The translations under genes and the position numbers were made by a program. DNA of 6,560 bases from the NCBI GenBank assembly GCA_012522645.1, contig JAAYKC010000067.1:1-6560 (forward strand). Reading direction: 5' to 3'. Position 1 is the first letter of the stretch, and each line of letters begins with the position of its first letter. Origin of the DNA: Thermoplasmatales archaeon. Lineage in GTDB: Archaea > Thermoplasmatota > Thermoplasmata > Methanomassiliicoccales > Methanomethylophilaceae. The notes under the pieces are model-generated. The model saw only the letters and a list, made by a program, of their open reading frames with translations, did not search any database and was not told the origin of the DNA. Positions 5,426 through 6,560 of this stretch are shown here, in pieces.

Positions 5426-6560
5426 TCGTACCGATCCTGCCCTTCCCGTCACCGAAGAAGGATGTGACGATGTTCTTTTGCAGTTTCGTGCCCTCTTCCG
5501 AATAGGGCATCCACCATGCATCCTTCCCGGAGCCTTTGTCGACGTGCACATGGTGCATGCGCATCATCTGCCTGAACCCTTCCTCGGAATGCGTTATGCC
5601 GAACCCGCTCTCGCCGCTTCCGCCCCAGGGCGTGGCCGGCAGGCCGTACGTATAGACGGCATTGTTCACCACGATCGTGCCTGACCTCAGACAAGACGCC
5701 ACTCTTCTCCCTTTCTCGGGATCACGGGTCCATACCGAGCCTGCAAGAGCGAAGTCGGTGCAGTCCGCGAGGCGCACCGCTTCCCCTTCGTCAGAGAAGG
5801 GGAAGAGCGAGACTACCGGTCCGAAAATCTCATCCTGCACGGAACCAGCATCCTTCGGGACACCGACAATAATCGGAGGTTCGAAGATCGTGCCTTCCAG
5901 GTCCGGGTTCTTCTTCCCTCCGGTGATGATCCTCCCTCCTTCGGATATCATCCCGGCGCATACTGATTCCATCTTCGATACCGCTTCCTCGTTTATCATC
6001 GGCCCGACTGATACGCCGGTATCCTCCCAACCGTTCCCCTGTCTGAGCTCCGAGGTCTTATCCTTCATAAGTGCCAGGAACCTGTCAAAGGAGCCTTCCT
6101 GAACGTATATCCTCCTGACGCCGACACATACCTGCCCGGAATTGACGAAGGATGCCCATACGGCGCAATCGGCCGCCCTCTCCAGGTCCGCGTCATCGAA
6201 TATGATCATCGCATCCTTCCCGCCCAGTTCCAGGGTCACCGGTGTGAGGTTCTTCGCCGCCGAGCGCATGACGTCCCTGCCCGTCTCCGTGCTCCCGGTG
6301 AACACTATCCTGTCAATACCGGGTGATGCCGCCAATTCCCTGCCGGTCCCGGGGCCGTGTATCGCGATCACGAGATCCTCAGGGAAACCTGATTCGGCGA
6401 AGAGGTCGGATATCAGCTGCCCGGTCAGCGGCGTCTCGCCGGACGGTTTCAATATCACGGAATTGCCCGCCGCCACGGCTGCCGCGGCCTGGGTGAACGG
6501 TATCGCCATAGGGAAATTGAAAGGGGAGATGACCGCGACCACTCCCAGAGGCAGATACTC
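5394..6560 (-). CDS. NAD(P)-dependent aldehyde dehydrogenase, N-terminus beyond the right edge
   Basis: The enzyme oxidises an aldehyde to a carboxylic acid with NAD(P)+ in the cytosol. Visible are 388 residues; the frame is open at the edge (EYLPLGVVAVISPFNFP), so roughly the first 120-140 residues are missing, and the GTG at 6540-6542 is internal. Key parts, numbered from that GTG: oxyanion Asn 9 in SPFNFP, cofactor-binding KPS (32-34), FTGST (81-85), general-base Glu 105 in LELGGK, catalytic Cys 139 in GQVC, and EIFGPV (238-243). All are intact. After the usual PWGGSGESGFG it continues about 68 residues, longer than many relatives, with a WWMPYSEE stretch. The substrate cannot be told from sequence; lactaldehyde or succinate semialdehyde are possibilities only. 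It ends in TGA inside the 3' end of the second MATE gene. Confidence 0.92.
   Translation of the reverse strand, partial: EYLPLGVVAVISPFNFPMAIPFTQAAAAVAAGNSVILKPSGETPLTGQLISDLFAESGFPEDLVIAIHGPGTGRELAASPGIDRIVFTGSTETGRDVMRSAAKNLTPVTLELGGKDAMIIFDDADLERAADCAVWASFVNSGQVCVGVRRIYVQEGSFDRFLALMKDKTSELRQGNGWEDTGVSVGPMINEEAVSKMESVCAGMISEGGRIITGGKKNPDLEGTIFEPPIIVGVPKDAGSVQDEIFGPVVSLFPFSDEGEAVRLADCTDFALAGSVWTRDPEKGRRVASCLRSGTIVVNNAVYTYGLPATPWGGSGESGFGITHSEEGFRQMMRMHHVHVDKGSGKDAWWMPYSEEGTKLQKNIVTSFFGDGKGRIGTIRGFLSSRKS

Noticed and set aside
5424..5436. GATCG-TAC-CGATC hairpin
   Set aside because: It is a short 5-base stem inside the aldehyde dehydrogenase coding region with no T run; probably chance.
5662..6102. 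Plus-strand frame of 146 codons
   Set aside because: It is the antisense shadow of the aldehyde dehydrogenase, whose catalytic motifs are intact.
6540..6542. GTG as the true start of the aldehyde dehydrogenase
   Set aside because: The frame stays open upstream with family-typical residues (EYLPLG before VVAVISPFNFP), and a start here would remove the N-terminal part of the domain.

Overview
The window looks archaeal. Its promoters have AT-rich TATA-like boxes (TTTAAG, TATAAAT, TATTTAAT), and several sit about 25 bases from the start codon, which predicts leaderless mRNAs. One gene has a near-perfect GGAGGTGA ribosome binding site. All six genes whose 3' end can be seen stop with TGA. GC content is moderate to high. 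My best guess, from gene content and style rather than any marker gene, is a host-associated methanogen of the Methanomassiliicoccales (Methanomethylophilaceae-like). This is an inference.

Layout from left to right: (1) On the minus strand, the 5' part of a sodium:alanine/glycine symporter gene (AGCS family), cut by the left edge and carrying a one-base frameshift near 550. (2) On the minus strand, a small cysteine-rich protein (963-1283) resembling DUF6951, with a hairpin terminator right after its stop. (3) A divergent intergenic region (1284-1418) with three consecutive dyad symmetries. (4) On the plus strand, a 28-residue lysine-rich microprotein (1419-1505) with its own TATA box, strong ribosome binding site and hairpin/T-run terminator. 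(5) On the minus strand, a GyrI-like small-molecule-binding protein (1541-2155), divergent from (6) a plus-strand MATE efflux transporter (2278-3672). (7) A second, paralogous MATE transporter (3821-5425) with its own promoter and an extra soluble C-terminal tail. (8) On the minus strand, an aldehyde dehydrogenase cut by the right edge, overlapping the second MATE gene tail to tail by 32 bases.

The likeliest functional unit is the GyrI-like protein plus the two MATE pumps: a possible drug-binding protein beside tandem multidrug exporters, which suggests defence against toxic small molecules. The link is by neighbourhood only. The symporter, the DUF6951-like protein and the aldehyde dehydrogenase show no clear tie to that unit. 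I saw no tRNA, rRNA, CRISPR array, insertion sequence or phage gene. The items most worth a second look are the microprotein with its dyad-rich upstream region, and the symporter frameshift.
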